This document shows, one piece after another, positions 7,562 through 15,236 of a stretch of 30,601 nucleotides of DNA (position 1 is its first letter; each line of letters begins with the position of its first letter). The stretch covers positions 1 to 30,601 of the forward strand of contig PHAM01000019.1 of assembly GCA_002841685.1 (NCBI GenBank). Reading direction: 5' to 3'. The notes under the pieces are model-generated. The model had not been told where the DNA came from. It searched no databases and worked only from the letters and a program-made list of their open reading frames with translations. The translations under genes were made by a program, and so were the position numbers. The DNA comes from Elusimicrobia bacterium HGW-Elusimicrobia-2 (GTDB taxonomy: Bacteria; CG03).

Positions 7562-8167
7562 TCACTCAAAAGAGCGGCGGCCCTCCAGCGCTTCTTTCAG
7601 CGTGTGGGCATTAACATAGATTATCTCCGAGCCCTCCGACAGGCCGTGGGCGGGATGACTGATCTTGATATCTCCAAAACGCCGGGCGATCTCGTTGTAT
7701 ATGTACCGGGCTGTGGCAATGCCTTTCCTGTTGAGATTTGTCGCCAGTATCACTTCTTTTACCGCGCCCGATTCCAGTCTTTTAAAAAGAGACTCTATGT
7801 TTAAATTTTCCGGAAGAATTTTGTTGAGAGGATCTATTCTGCCCCCGAGTATGTGATACGTTCCGTTAAAACCGGCGTCTTCAACCACAGACACATCCAT
7901 CACTTCCTCAACAACGCAAACAATGGAAGAGTCCCTTTCCTTATCCGCGCATATATCGCAGACATCTTCAGATGAATAGTTGCCGCAGACAGAACAGACC
8001 CTGATCGATCCTTCGGCTTCCCTGAGTTCGTCAAGCAGTTTTTTTCTTGATTCGGGGGGAAGTTTTATAAAATCCGAGGCTAATTTGGCCGCAAATTTAG
8101 GAGTGACCGACGGGAGCGTATAAAAGGCCTCCTTAAGCCTTTCCACACAGAAATAAAAATTACTCAT
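7562..8167 (-). CDS. recR: Recombination mediator RecR
   Basis: This 201-residue protein loads RecA at gaps together with RecO (encoded in this window) and RecF. It has an N-terminal helix-hairpin-helix region (LPSVTPKFAAKLA, 18-30), a C4 zinc finger (C58, C61, C70, C73) and a Toprim domain starting IVCVVEE (82-88) with YHILGGRIDPL (104-114). The C-terminal segment HPAHGLSEGSEIIYVNAHTL replaces the usual RLAxGLPVGxELEYxDExTL, so the Walker B-like tail is diverged. ATG 8167 is chosen over the in-frame ATG at 8191 because it starts at the conserved N-terminus. It overlaps the dnaX stop by 8 bp. A ybaB gene, often found between dnaX and recR, is absent. Confidence 0.94.
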   Translation of the reverse strand: MSNFYFCVERLKEAFYTLPSVTPKFAAKLASDFIKLPPESRKKLLDELREAEGSIRVCSVCGNYSSEDVCDICADKERDSSIVCVVEEVMDVSVVEDAGFNGTYHILGGRIDPLNKILPENLNIESLFKRLESGAVKEVILATNLNRKGIATARYIYNEIARRFGDIKISHPAHGLSEGSEIIYVNAHTLKEALEGRRSFE

Positions 8168-9686
8168 CCTCCCGGCCTTCCAGCTCGCCACCGGCCAGCG
8201 TGTGCAGCTTGGCTATGATAGGCTCCTCTATTTCAAGCTGCTTGGCCTCTGTGATCTTTTCTTCGGGGGTGGCAGGATCTTTCTTTTCGTTCATGACAAT
8301 GGTCACGTCTATGCTCATCCCCTTGTGCCCCTGCGCGGCGAGCGCCTCTTCCATAACTTCGCTGTTGGCCAGCAGGCGTTTCGCATGCACCTCATTTTCG
8401 CCGGAAAAACGACAGCAGAGTTTTCTGCCGTCAACTATGATTTCCTCGGCAAAATCAAATATCTTTCCCGCCGGGGCGCACTCGCCCTTCAGTAGCTTGA
8501 CCAGATCCGCGGCGCTCTTGTCAGACGGGGGGATGGAGACCGCCGGTTTAGCGGCAGCCGACGGTGTTTTTACGCTCGTTACCGCGGGAGATTCAGAATC
8601 CCCGCCGGAAGAGGCTGCCAGCTCTATGACTTTGCCTATGGGCACAAAATCCGAGGTTATTTTATAAAAAGCCAGCTCCAGCAGAATTTTCGGATACTCT
8701 GACCATTTCATTTTTTGCTCGGCGGAACACAGGCTTTCAAGCATCCAGTAAACACGGTCCGGATCTTTAAAGCCGTCAACGGCCCGGCCGCTCAAAAGCT
8801 CCGCCAGAACCCTACGTAGGGCCATTATGAGTTGCCTTGTAAACTGCTGAAGGCTGAAACCTTTGCTGTAAATATCGCCTACCCGCGCGAAAGCCGCCTT
8901 AGTGTCGCAGGAAGCTATAGCCGAAAGCGTTTCTTTTATTTTCGCGCTTTCCACAAGACCGAGAATGAATTCCACATCTTCCCTTTCTATTGTTTTTCCT
9001 GAAGCGGAGGATATAACCTGTTCAAGAATACTCTCGGCGTCTCTTATGGAGCCGCCCGCCTCCTCGCATATGGCTTCCAGAGCGCCGTCGGAAACCGGCA
9101 CTTTTTCGCTGACGCATATTTTTTTGAGGACATCCATCACCTCGGCCTGATTCACGAGAACGAATTTAAAATGCTGGCATCTCGAAAGAATCGTCACGGG
9201 AAGTTTTTCCGGCTCGGTTGTGGCAAGAACGAAAATGATATAGGGCGGCGGCTCTTCCAGCGTTTTCAGGAACGCGTTAAAAGCGTCTTTTGTTATCTGA
9301 TGTGCCTCGTCGATAACATAAACTTTGTAGCGCGATGATGACGGGGCGAAAGCGGCGTTCTCGCGGAGCTCCCTTATATTCTCAATGCCCCTGTTGGAAG
9401 CCGCGTCGATCTCTATGATATCCATTGAATTCCCGGCCTGAATCGCTTTGCATGAAACGCATTTATTGCAGGGTTCGGCCGAGGGATAGTCCGCGCAGTT
9501 AACCGCCTTGACGAGAATCCGCGCGGCAGTTGTCTTCCCCACGCCGCGTGGGCCGGAAAAAACATAGGCGTGCGCCAGCTTTTCTTTGACGATGGCGTTT
9601 CCGAGCGTCACCGTCACCTGCCCCTGGCCTATGATCTCAGAGAATTTTGCCGGACGGTATTTTCTCGCGATAACTAAATGTGCCAT
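8160..9686 (-). CDS. dnaX: DNA polymerase III subunit gamma/tau
   Basis: This 508-residue clamp-loader ATPase shows the full AAA+ set. Walker A is GPRGVGKT (45-52). A zinc module uses C64, C73, C76 and C79. Walker B is VIDEAH (124-129), and the SRC sensor is at 168-170. Residues 220-370 form the usual oligomerisation region. An alanine/serine/proline-rich linker (about 365-400) leads to a small C-terminal domain. No slippery sequence at the position used for the gamma frameshift in E. coli was seen. The first ATG (9686) starts MAHLVIARKYRP, matching the family N-terminus. The gene has its own promoter with the -10 only 5 nt from the ATG and no Shine-Dalgarno sequence. recR overlaps its 3' end. 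Confidence 0.96.
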   Translation of the reverse strand: MAHLVIARKYRPAKFSEIIGQGQVTVTLGNAIVKEKLAHAYVFSGPRGVGKTTAARILVKAVNCADYPSAEPCNKCVSCKAIQAGNSMDIIEIDAASNRGIENIRELRENAAFAPSSSRYKVYVIDEAHQITKDAFNAFLKTLEEPPPYIIFVLATTEPEKLPVTILSRCQHFKFVLVNQAEVMDVLKKICVSEKVPVSDGALEAICEEAGGSIRDAESILEQVISSASGKTIEREDVEFILGLVESAKIKETLSAIASCDTKAAFARVGDIYSKGFSLQQFTRQLIMALRRVLAELLSGRAVDGFKDPDRVYWMLESLCSAEQKMKWSEYPKILLELAFYKITSDFVPIGKVIELAASSGGDSESPAVTSVKTPSAAAKPAVSIPPSDKSAADLVKLLKGECAPAGKIFDFAEEIIVDGRKLCCRFSGENEVHAKRLLANSEVMEEALAAQGHKGMSIDVTIVMNEKKDPATPEEKITEAKQLEIEEPIIAKLHTLAGGELEGREDE

Positions 9687-9691
9687 GATGT

Positions 9692-9720
9692 ATTCTAATT
9701 TAATTGAAAAACGATGTCAA
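9692..9720 (-). promoter_or_regulatory. dnaX promoter, predicted leaderless start
   Basis: Consensus TTGACA (9720-9715), a 17-nt spacer and TAGAAT (9697-9692) lie on the minus strand. Only 5 nt separate the -10 from the dnaX ATG, so transcription should begin at or within the start codon. The element lies just after the stop codon of the thioesterase gene. Confidence 0.75.
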
Positions 9721-9722
9721 AA

Positions 9723-10103
9723 TCATCTTTCTATTTTCCTCATTTCCTCCGGCAAACGCATAGGCTTCATATCCTTACCGACGCACACGAGTAGCGTTTT
9801 GCCTTTGACAATGCTTCTGAGCGACGCTTTTTCCTTTATTTCATATAACAGCTCTATTGACGCGCCCGTCGATTTACCGGCTTGCACTTCAACAATGACA
9901 GTCTCTCCGTAGCGCGCGGGGCTTATGTAATCTATCTCGGCGCGGCCCACGAGAAAAAAGATACCGCGCTCCATGAGTTCACTGATGTCGGCTCCGAGCT
10001 CCCGCAGAAACTCGGTGCGCGCTCGCTCAAAGTAAGTGAGATAATTCGCGTAGTAAACAACCCCGCCGCAGTCCGTATCCTGATAATAGATCTTAATTTC
10101 CAT
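9723..10103 (-). CDS. YbgC-type acyl-CoA thioesterase (hotdog fold)
   Basis: This is a 126-residue protein of the 4-hydroxybenzoyl-CoA thioesterase/YbgC family. The N-terminal YYQDTDCGGVVYYANYLTYF (6-25) holds the catalytic Asp region, followed by ERARTEFLRELG. The hotdog helix and strands continue through the ISPARYGETVIVEV region. Relatives hydrolyse short-chain or aromatic acyl-CoA, and in proteobacteria they sit next to tol-pal. Here no tol-pal genes are present, so the substrate is unknown. It lies between the TonB receptor and dnaX with its own promoter. A GGAGA sequence 7 nt before the ATG at 10103 fits, although the predicted transcript start is very close to it. Confidence 0.88.
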   Translation of the reverse strand: MEIKIYYQDTDCGGVVYYANYLTYFERARTEFLRELGADISELMERGIFFLVGRAEIDYISPARYGETVIVEVQAGKSTGASIELLYEIKEKASLRSIVKGKTLLVCVGKDMKPMRLPEEMRKIER

Positions 10104-10116
10104 AAATGCTCTCCAA

Positions 10117-10145
10117 AGTATAAAAAATAGCCCGTGAAATTACAA
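10117..10145 (-). promoter_or_regulatory. Promoter of the thioesterase gene
   Basis: TTGTAA (10145-10140), a 17-nt spacer and TATACT (10122-10117) lie on the minus strand. The -35 overlaps the stop codon of the TonB receptor gene. The leader would be very short. Confidence 0.6.
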
Positions 10146-11936
10146 ACCGGCGGTGATGCCCATTCCCGCCCATCTGCCGGGAGCGGGCACATCCGGCAGA
10201 GACTGGAATTTCCTGTTAAACAAATTAGACGCTTCCAGAAACAGGCTGCAATTGCCGAATTTCTTTTCTATTCTGGCGTCCATCACAAAATACCCCGCCT
10301 CAGAGCGTCTCTTCAAATAAGAGCCCAACACCGCGGCTGAAAGTCCGCCGTGGCGGGCTGAAAGTCCGCCGGCGCGTGATGAAGCTCTTGGAAACAGACG
10401 CCCTTTGAGCCGAAGAGAAAATTTATGAGCGGGATACCTTAACGCGTATTTCGAGTCATAAATACCTCCGGGCGCGGATGCCTTGAGAAAAGTGTAGCCG
10501 GCCTGGCCGCCTATCGCGCGGGAAGAGAAAAAATATTTCAAACGCGCGCCCGCCGTGTCAAATTCAGAGATATTCCACGCATGAAAAGTGTCCGTTGAAT
10601 TGAATTTCACCCAGTCTATGATATCTCTGCCGGAACGCAGAAAAACCGCCGCTGAAAAAGAACCGGCCGTCATGCCCGTTTCGTAATATCTGCTTTTTTC
10701 AAGATGAAGAGCCGTGTCGCCCTCATTCGCCGGATCCCAATAATGCAATTCCGTATAAGAGGGCGGCCTGAAAGCCGAAGCGTAAAGAATATGTACGCGC
10801 CAGCGATTTAGCGTGATTTCTTCTCCCATGGAAATCGATTTTATTTTATCCCAGCGGCCGCTGCGGTCAGTCCTAAAATTAAGATTGAATTCGGATATCC
10901 CTTTTTTACGGCGGAAGCGCTCAAAAAATGACACCGCGCGCGAATTCTCGTTTTTCAGGACATTACTTGTTATTTCTTCCCGCGAATACTCCGCCCCGCA
11001 CGAAAAAGAGTTAGAACCTGAAACTAAATGCAAAACAGCTTCATTCTCCCTCCTTATATTTTGATGGCTGTTGCCGTAAAGATTACCGCCCCACAAATAT
11101 TCGAATTTATCCCCGTGCCGTCTGACAAATGTTTTATTGTTCAGAAAAAAAACCCTGCTGAACGGAACCCTGAATTCAATATTGGCGAATTCAAGACAGG
11201 TCTTCTCCCTTTCGCCATCCGTGCCGGTGCCGTAAAAATGATACGCCCCAAAATCCTTGTCCTGCCTTCCGGCGCTCAGGCGCACGCTGTTTTTCCCGGG
11301 TAAAAACACCCTGCCGAAATAGTCGTTCACGGCAAAATCCCTCCCGGGGAAATAGCCGGGCGAGCTCTTTCTTGATGCCGAAAACAGCATATTCCCGCCC
11401 TTCATCGGAGGCGAAAAACTTATCCTGCCGCTGAAAGTGTTTTTTTCATAAAAAGACAGCTCGGCGCCCACGGATTTTTTGTGTGATTTTTTGGTGATGA
11501 TATTGACCGCTCCCGAAAAAGCCCCGGCGCCGTAAACGGATGAGGCGGGTGCGGAAATTATCTCGATTCTCTCAATATCGTTTTTGGATACCGGTATATT
11601 CATCTGGTGATGTCCAGTCTGCAGATCGCTCATACTTACCCCGTCAAGGAGCACCAGAACCTGCTCAAAAGAACCGCCTGAAACGGAAAGGTCGTTCTGA
11701 ACGCCGAAGCCTCCACGCCCCCTGACGTCTATTCCGGCGGATAATCTCAAAATATCCTCCAGCGAATCGGCCGGTAGTAGCGCAAGATCATCGGCTGTTA
11801 TTACCTCACTGCCCGGGGAAAAAACCCTTTCACCGTAAACGATTATTTCGTCAAGGTTTTCGCTGCCGGCGGAAGAACTGTTCAAAAAACACAGCGCGGC
11901 GGCAATCAAAATCACCGAAGCGGAAATTTTAAACAT
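10140..11936 (-). CDS. TonB-dependent outer-membrane receptor (BtuB/CirA-like)
   Basis: This 598-residue protein has a signal peptide (first ~23 residues, ending near NSSSAG). A TonB-box-like stretch, DEIIVYGERV, follows. The plug domain contains LEDILRLSAGIDVRGRGGFG, VLVLLDGVSM and IERIEIISAPASSVYGAGAFSGAVNIITK. The remaining ~450 residues are a strand-rich barrel ending FNRKFQSLPDVPAPGRWAGMG. Length and plug resemble vitamin B12/siderophore receptors, but the ligand cannot be read from the sequence. ATG 11936 is chosen because it starts a clean signal peptide and has GGAGGT 9 nt upstream; the longer frame to 11975 has neither. It lies 39 nt after recO and may be co-transcribed. No TonB, ExbB/D or ABC transporter gene is in the window. 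Confidence 0.92.
   Translation of the reverse strand: MFKISASVILIAAALCFLNSSSAGSENLDEIIVYGERVFSPGSEVITADDLALLPADSLEDILRLSAGIDVRGRGGFGVQNDLSVSGGSFEQVLVLLDGVSMSDLQTGHHQMNIPVSKNDIERIEIISAPASSVYGAGAFSGAVNIITKKSHKKSVGAELSFYEKNTFSGRISFSPPMKGGNMLFSASRKSSPGYFPGRDFAVNDYFGRVFLPGKNSVRLSAGRQDKDFGAYHFYGTGTDGEREKTCLEFANIEFRVPFSRVFFLNNKTFVRRHGDKFEYLWGGNLYGNSHQNIRRENEAVLHLVSGSNSFSCGAEYSREEITSNVLKNENSRAVSFFERFRRKKGISEFNLNFRTDRSGRWDKIKSISMGEEITLNRWRVHILYASAFRPPSYTELHYWDPANEGDTALHLEKSRYYETGMTAGSFSAAVFLRSGRDIIDWVKFNSTDTFHAWNISEFDTAGARLKYFFSSRAIGGQAGYTFLKASAPGGIYDSKYALRYPAHKFSLRLKGRLFPRASSRAGGLSARHGGLSAAVLGSYLKRRSEAGYFVMDARIEKKFGNCSLFLEASNLFNRKFQSLPDVPAPGRWAGMGITAGL
10335..10376. repeat. 21-bp tandem direct repeat in the receptor gene
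   Basis: The 16-mer GGCTGAAAGTCCGCCG occurs at 10335-10350 and again at 10356-10371, giving a 21-bp period. In the protein this is a seven-residue duplication, GGLSARH-GGLSAAV, close to the C-terminus and in frame. Confidence 0.8.
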
Positions 11937-11975
11937 CCGGCATGCACCTCCGGCGCGAAACAACATTATGCACAC

Positions 11976-12578
11976 CTATTGCGCCGGAGAAAGGAAGGCT
12001 TTCTTGAAGAAATCATAACTTATGAGAGGGTATCCTGTAAAATTCTGTATAAAATCCACTTCTCTTTTCAGCAATCTCGCCAGCTCTTCCGGCGAGCTTT
12101 TTTCAAGATTTTTCTCAAAATTGTTCTCCAGCGCCGAAATGATCATTTTGTCAGAAAAATCCAGAAAACCGCCCTGATAGATAAGCCGCGCCAGATAGGC
12201 ATACATCTTCCTTATCCTGAACGGCCTGAGGCACCAGACGAGCCACTTGAAGAGCCCCTGCTCGGGATCGTTCACCGGCACGATCTCATTGGTGGCATCA
12301 AGGATCAGCTCTCTGGCGGCAAAATCCATAACGCTTGACTCCTGCGGCGAATAGATCATTTCCCAGCCGGTGATCGTGTAAAAAGAGCTCTTTTTCAGAA
12401 AACTCAATTCAAGGATATTGCCGCCCTCAAAAGCTCCGCCCCAGTGATTAACCGGCTTTCCGTACCCGGCCACCGCCGTGATAAGCTTCCCATATTGTTC
12501 GGTAAAAACCACCACTCTGTTTTTGTTATCGCAGACACGCCGGTTATCCAGGATCACGGCTTTTGTCTTAGCCGTCAT
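11976..12578 (-). CDS. recO: DNA repair protein RecO
   Basis: This is a 200-residue protein with the RecO N-terminal OB-fold. Visible features are KAVILDNRRVCDNKNRVVVF, the EQYGKLITAVAGYGKP stretch typical of RecO, and a helical C-terminal half. RecO anneals DNA strands and works with RecR (also in this window) to load RecA on SSB-coated DNA. It is about 40 residues shorter than common RecO proteins and has no CxxC...CxxC zinc motif. It starts by ATGA overlap with the upstream CNNM gene, part of the common phoH-ybeY-corC-recO arrangement. Confidence 0.87.
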   Translation of the reverse strand: MTAKTKAVILDNRRVCDNKNRVVVFTEQYGKLITAVAGYGKPVNHWGGAFEGGNILELSFLKKSSFYTITGWEMIYSPQESSVMDFAARELILDATNEIVPVNDPEQGLFKWLVWCLRPFRIRKMYAYLARLIYQGGFLDFSDKMIISALENNFEKNLEKSSPEELARLLKREVDFIQNFTGYPLISYDFFKKAFLSPAQ

Positions 12579-13822
12579 AGTTCCGGGATATGAATGCGGA
12601 CGCTCGTAATCTTCTGCCGGTCGGCGCTGTGCACCTCGATCACGACACCGTCTATTTCCACCGCTTCGCCCTTGCGGGGTACATAATCGAGCTGCTCAAG
12701 TATCAGCCCCCCTATGGATGCCGCGGGATGCTCCGGCAGAGAAAGAGAAAGTTTGCTGTTGACCCTGTCCACATCCTCCGAAGCCGGAACGATATAGGAA
12801 CCGTCTTTCTCTTTTTTATACACCACCTCTTTATCAAATTCATCAAAAATATCCCCTGTTATCTCCTCAAGCACATCTTCCAGCGTTATGAGCCCCGTCA
12901 CTTTGCCGTATTCGTCCACAACCATAGAAAGATGCTGGCGGCCGTTGCTGAAATTCTTAAGGAGGGTTTTCACCGGAGCTGTCTCGGGCACGAATGTTGG
13001 CGACCTCATGATATCCTGAACTATCAGAAGAGTTCCCATATTAAGTACGCCTAAAATATCCTTGGTGTATATCACGCCCACAATATTATCCAGCGAAGCC
13101 GAATAAACAGGGATGCGCGAATGACCGGACAGCGCCAGCTCCCTGAAAATCCGGGCTTTCCCCCAGTTTATATCCACAGCCTTTATATCAACCTCCGGCA
13201 CCATTACCTGGCGCGCCTCTTTCTCCGGGAATTCCAGAATACCCTTGAGCATTGTTTTTTCCTCATGGCTTATTTTCCCTGACACATAAGCCAGCTCCGA
13301 AGCCTCCGAAAGATCCTGAGAGCTCGTCCGCGGCAGAGTTTTGGAAAGTTTTACTCCCAGCAATTCAGATAAAAACCTGCTCATCGCAAAGAGCAATCTT
13401 GCCAGGGGGCTGAGAAAAAAAACCACTTTTGGCAGAAGAAGCAAAGACACGCTCGAAAAATTTTTGGGATTTTTTTTCGCGAGTGTCTTTGGAAGTATCT
13501 CGCCGAACATGACAACAGCGGTGAAAAGTATGGCGCTCGCGAAAAAGGCAGTGCGCTCGATGTGCGTACTGAAACGCGAAGAAATATCCCGCGCGAGGAG
13601 CTGAGTCAGGACGCTGGATGCGACAACGGACAGCGCATTACCTATAAGTATGGAGGTCAGTATCCTGTGTGGGGTGTTCAGAAATTTCCTCAAGGCCGAG
13701 GAGGCCGACGACGGCCCGGCCAGGATTGACTGCTTCTGAAAAGGAGAAAGAGAGCATATCGCCGTCTCGGTGCCGGCAAAGTAAAACATAAACAGAAAAC
13801 TGATTATCAAAAGGAATATCAT
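12575..13822 (-). CDS. CNNM/CorC-type transporter with CBS pair and CorC_HlyC domain
   Basis: This is a 415-residue protein. An N-terminal DUF21/CNNM membrane domain (about 1-175) includes FAGTETAICSLSPFQK and LIGNALSVVASSVL. A CBS pair (about 195-315) contains VMVPEVDIKAVD, HSRIPVYSASLDNIVG and DEYGKVTGLITLEDVLEEITGDIFDE. The C-terminal CorC_HlyC domain (about 330-412) contains ASIGGLILEQLDYVPRKGEAVEIDG. Relatives export or balance Mg2+/Co2+; older annotations call them hemolysins. It overlaps the preceding paralogue and recO by ATGA at both ends. Confidence 0.9.
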   Translation of the reverse strand: MIFLLIISFLFMFYFAGTETAICSLSPFQKQSILAGPSSASSALRKFLNTPHRILTSILIGNALSVVASSVLTQLLARDISSRFSTHIERTAFFASAILFTAVVMFGEILPKTLAKKNPKNFSSVSLLLLPKVVFFLSPLARLLFAMSRFLSELLGVKLSKTLPRTSSQDLSEASELAYVSGKISHEEKTMLKGILEFPEKEARQVMVPEVDIKAVDINWGKARIFRELALSGHSRIPVYSASLDNIVGVIYTKDILGVLNMGTLLIVQDIMRSPTFVPETAPVKTLLKNFSNGRQHLSMVVDEYGKVTGLITLEDVLEEITGDIFDEFDKEVVYKKEKDGSYIVPASEDVDRVNSKLSLSLPEHPAASIGGLILEQLDYVPRKGEAVEIDGVVIEVHSADRQKITSVRIHIPEL

Positions 13823-14811
13823 TTCTCCGCACCGCTCCTCTTCAGGTCATATTCGTCAAGGATATTCCCGAATATCTCCTCCAGAAGGTCCTCCATTGTG
13901 ACGATTCCCGTTATCGTTCCCGAGGAATCCGTAACAAGCGCTATGTGCACCCTCTTGTTGACAAGCTGTCTGTAAGCTCCCAGCACCGTGACGGCCTCGT
14001 CTATAAAAAGAGGCCGGCGCGCATATTGCCTGATATCGATCTTCCCTTCCAGAATACGCGCTTTGACAATTTCCCTCGCATAGACAATGCCCGCTATCCT
14101 GTCCAGGGAACCGTAATAAACAGGGAGGCGCGATATCCCCGAATCTATTATCAGCTCCTCCACGGATTCTTCGGACAAATTAAGATCTATCCCCACTATT
14201 TTTTCGCGCGGGGTCATCACCTCAAAAAGCTTTTTCTGGTTGAGCGACAGCACCTTGGATATTATCTTGGAAAAACTCTCCCTGTCCTCGAGATTTTCCG
14301 ATACCTCACCTATGTCCCCTCTGCTTACGTGCAAATCCGAGGATGTCGCTGCGCTCCCGGCGATCAGTTCGGAAAAATAAGTGGTAAAATTACTGAGCGG
14401 CCTGAAAACATAAGACACAAAATTGAGAAAACTCCCGAACGCGCCGCTGACTTTTTGCGGATAAGTGGTGGCTATGTTCTTCGGTATTATCTCGCCGAAA
14501 AAAAGAAGAAGCGCCGAGGTGACAAACAAAGCCCCGGCCGACGACGCGCCGGCCGTAAAGCCGCGGGATAAGGCCTCGCCGATTATGACATATGACAGAA
14601 TAGAGCTGAAAGCGATATTAACAAAATTATTCCCTATGAGTATTGTGGAGAGCACCGACCCCGGCCTCAACAGCCAGTCGCTGAAGATCCGCAGTTTCGT
14701 CTGATTGAAAAGCGCCTTTACCCGGGCGCGGTTAAGCGTCGCCAGGGATGTTTCCATTGATGAGAAAACTCCCGAAAAAACAAGAAGAGCCGCAAGAAAT
14801 ATAAAAATCAT
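13819..14811 (-). CDS. CNNM/CorC-type protein lacking the CorC_HlyC domain
   Basis: This 330-residue paralogue of the next gene has the same DUF21/CNNM membrane part (FSSMETSLATLNRARVKA, ILIGNNFVNIAFSSIL, FFGEIIPKNIA) and a CBS pair (VMTPREKIVGIDL, ISRLPVYYGSLDRIAGIVY, TGIVTMEDLLEEIFGNILDEYD). It stops directly after the CBS pair, so the C-terminal CorC_HlyC domain is missing. Both stop and start are in ATGA overlaps (ybeY upstream, paralogue downstream), so it is an intact gene and not a truncation at a broken end. A hetero-oligomer with its neighbour is a reasonable inference because homologues are dimers. Confidence 0.88.
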   Translation of the reverse strand: MIFIFLAALLVFSGVFSSMETSLATLNRARVKALFNQTKLRIFSDWLLRPGSVLSTILIGNNFVNIAFSSILSYVIIGEALSRGFTAGASSAGALFVTSALLLFFGEIIPKNIATTYPQKVSGAFGSFLNFVSYVFRPLSNFTTYFSELIAGSAATSSDLHVSRGDIGEVSENLEDRESFSKIISKVLSLNQKKLFEVMTPREKIVGIDLNLSEESVEELIIDSGISRLPVYYGSLDRIAGIVYAREIVKARILEGKIDIRQYARRPLFIDEAVTVLGAYRQLVNKRVHIALVTDSSGTITGIVTMEDLLEEIFGNILDEYDLKRSGAEK

Positions 14812-15236
14812 CTGTCCAGTTTATTCACCAGCTCATCCCCCGCTTTCAGCATTTTCTTTTTAGCCGACGGCGAGAGATCATCCATTCCGGATAAATGCAG
14901 CAGGCCGTGGACGATTAAAATCCGCAATTCTTTTCCTATGCCGTGCCCTAAACGCAAAGCGGCTTTCCGCGCCTCGGAGAGGCACACATAGATTTCGCAG
15001 AATTTCCCGCCGGTAGGCGTCGGGGTCCGGCCAAGATCGAAAGCCATAACATCCGTCACCCCGGTTTTTGAAAAAAAACGGCGGTTCAGCTTTTTTATTC
15101 CCTGTGATCCGGTCAGCACGACATTGACGGGGCATTGAAGAGCGAGCTCTCCGGCGGCGCGGGATGTAAAATTTCTCAGTTTTCTGATATTCAGCCCCCG
15201 CGCAGGCTCTTCGCTGAAAAACTCCACGCAGGGCAT
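14808..15236 (-). CDS. ybeY: Endoribonuclease YbeY (rRNA maturation)
   Basis: This 142-residue UPF0054 metalloprotein is known to act in 16S rRNA 3'-end maturation and ribosome quality control. The active-site signature is HGLLHLSGMDD (110-120). H110 and H114 are the first two zinc ligands; the third, normally His in HGxLHLxGYDH, is Asp120. The upstream FFSKTGVTDVMAFDLG matches the family TDVLSF region. The start abuts the pgpH stop (TAAATG) and the end overlaps the next gene by ATGA. This fits the conserved phoH-pgpH-ybeY order. Confidence 0.93.
   Translation of the reverse strand: MPCVEFFSEEPARGLNIRKLRNFTSRAAGELALQCPVNVVLTGSQGIKKLNRRFFSKTGVTDVMAFDLGRTPTPTGGKFCEIYVCLSEARKAALRLGHGIGKELRILIVHGLLHLSGMDDLSPSAKKKMLKAGDELVNKLDR

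Noticed and set aside
9119-9125. A7 run in dnaX as a possible programmed frameshift site making a gamma subunit
   Set aside because: It falls near codon 187 inside the AAA+ module, where a shift would destroy the ATPase. The zero-frame context (C AAA AAA) also differs from the A AAA AAG heptamer.
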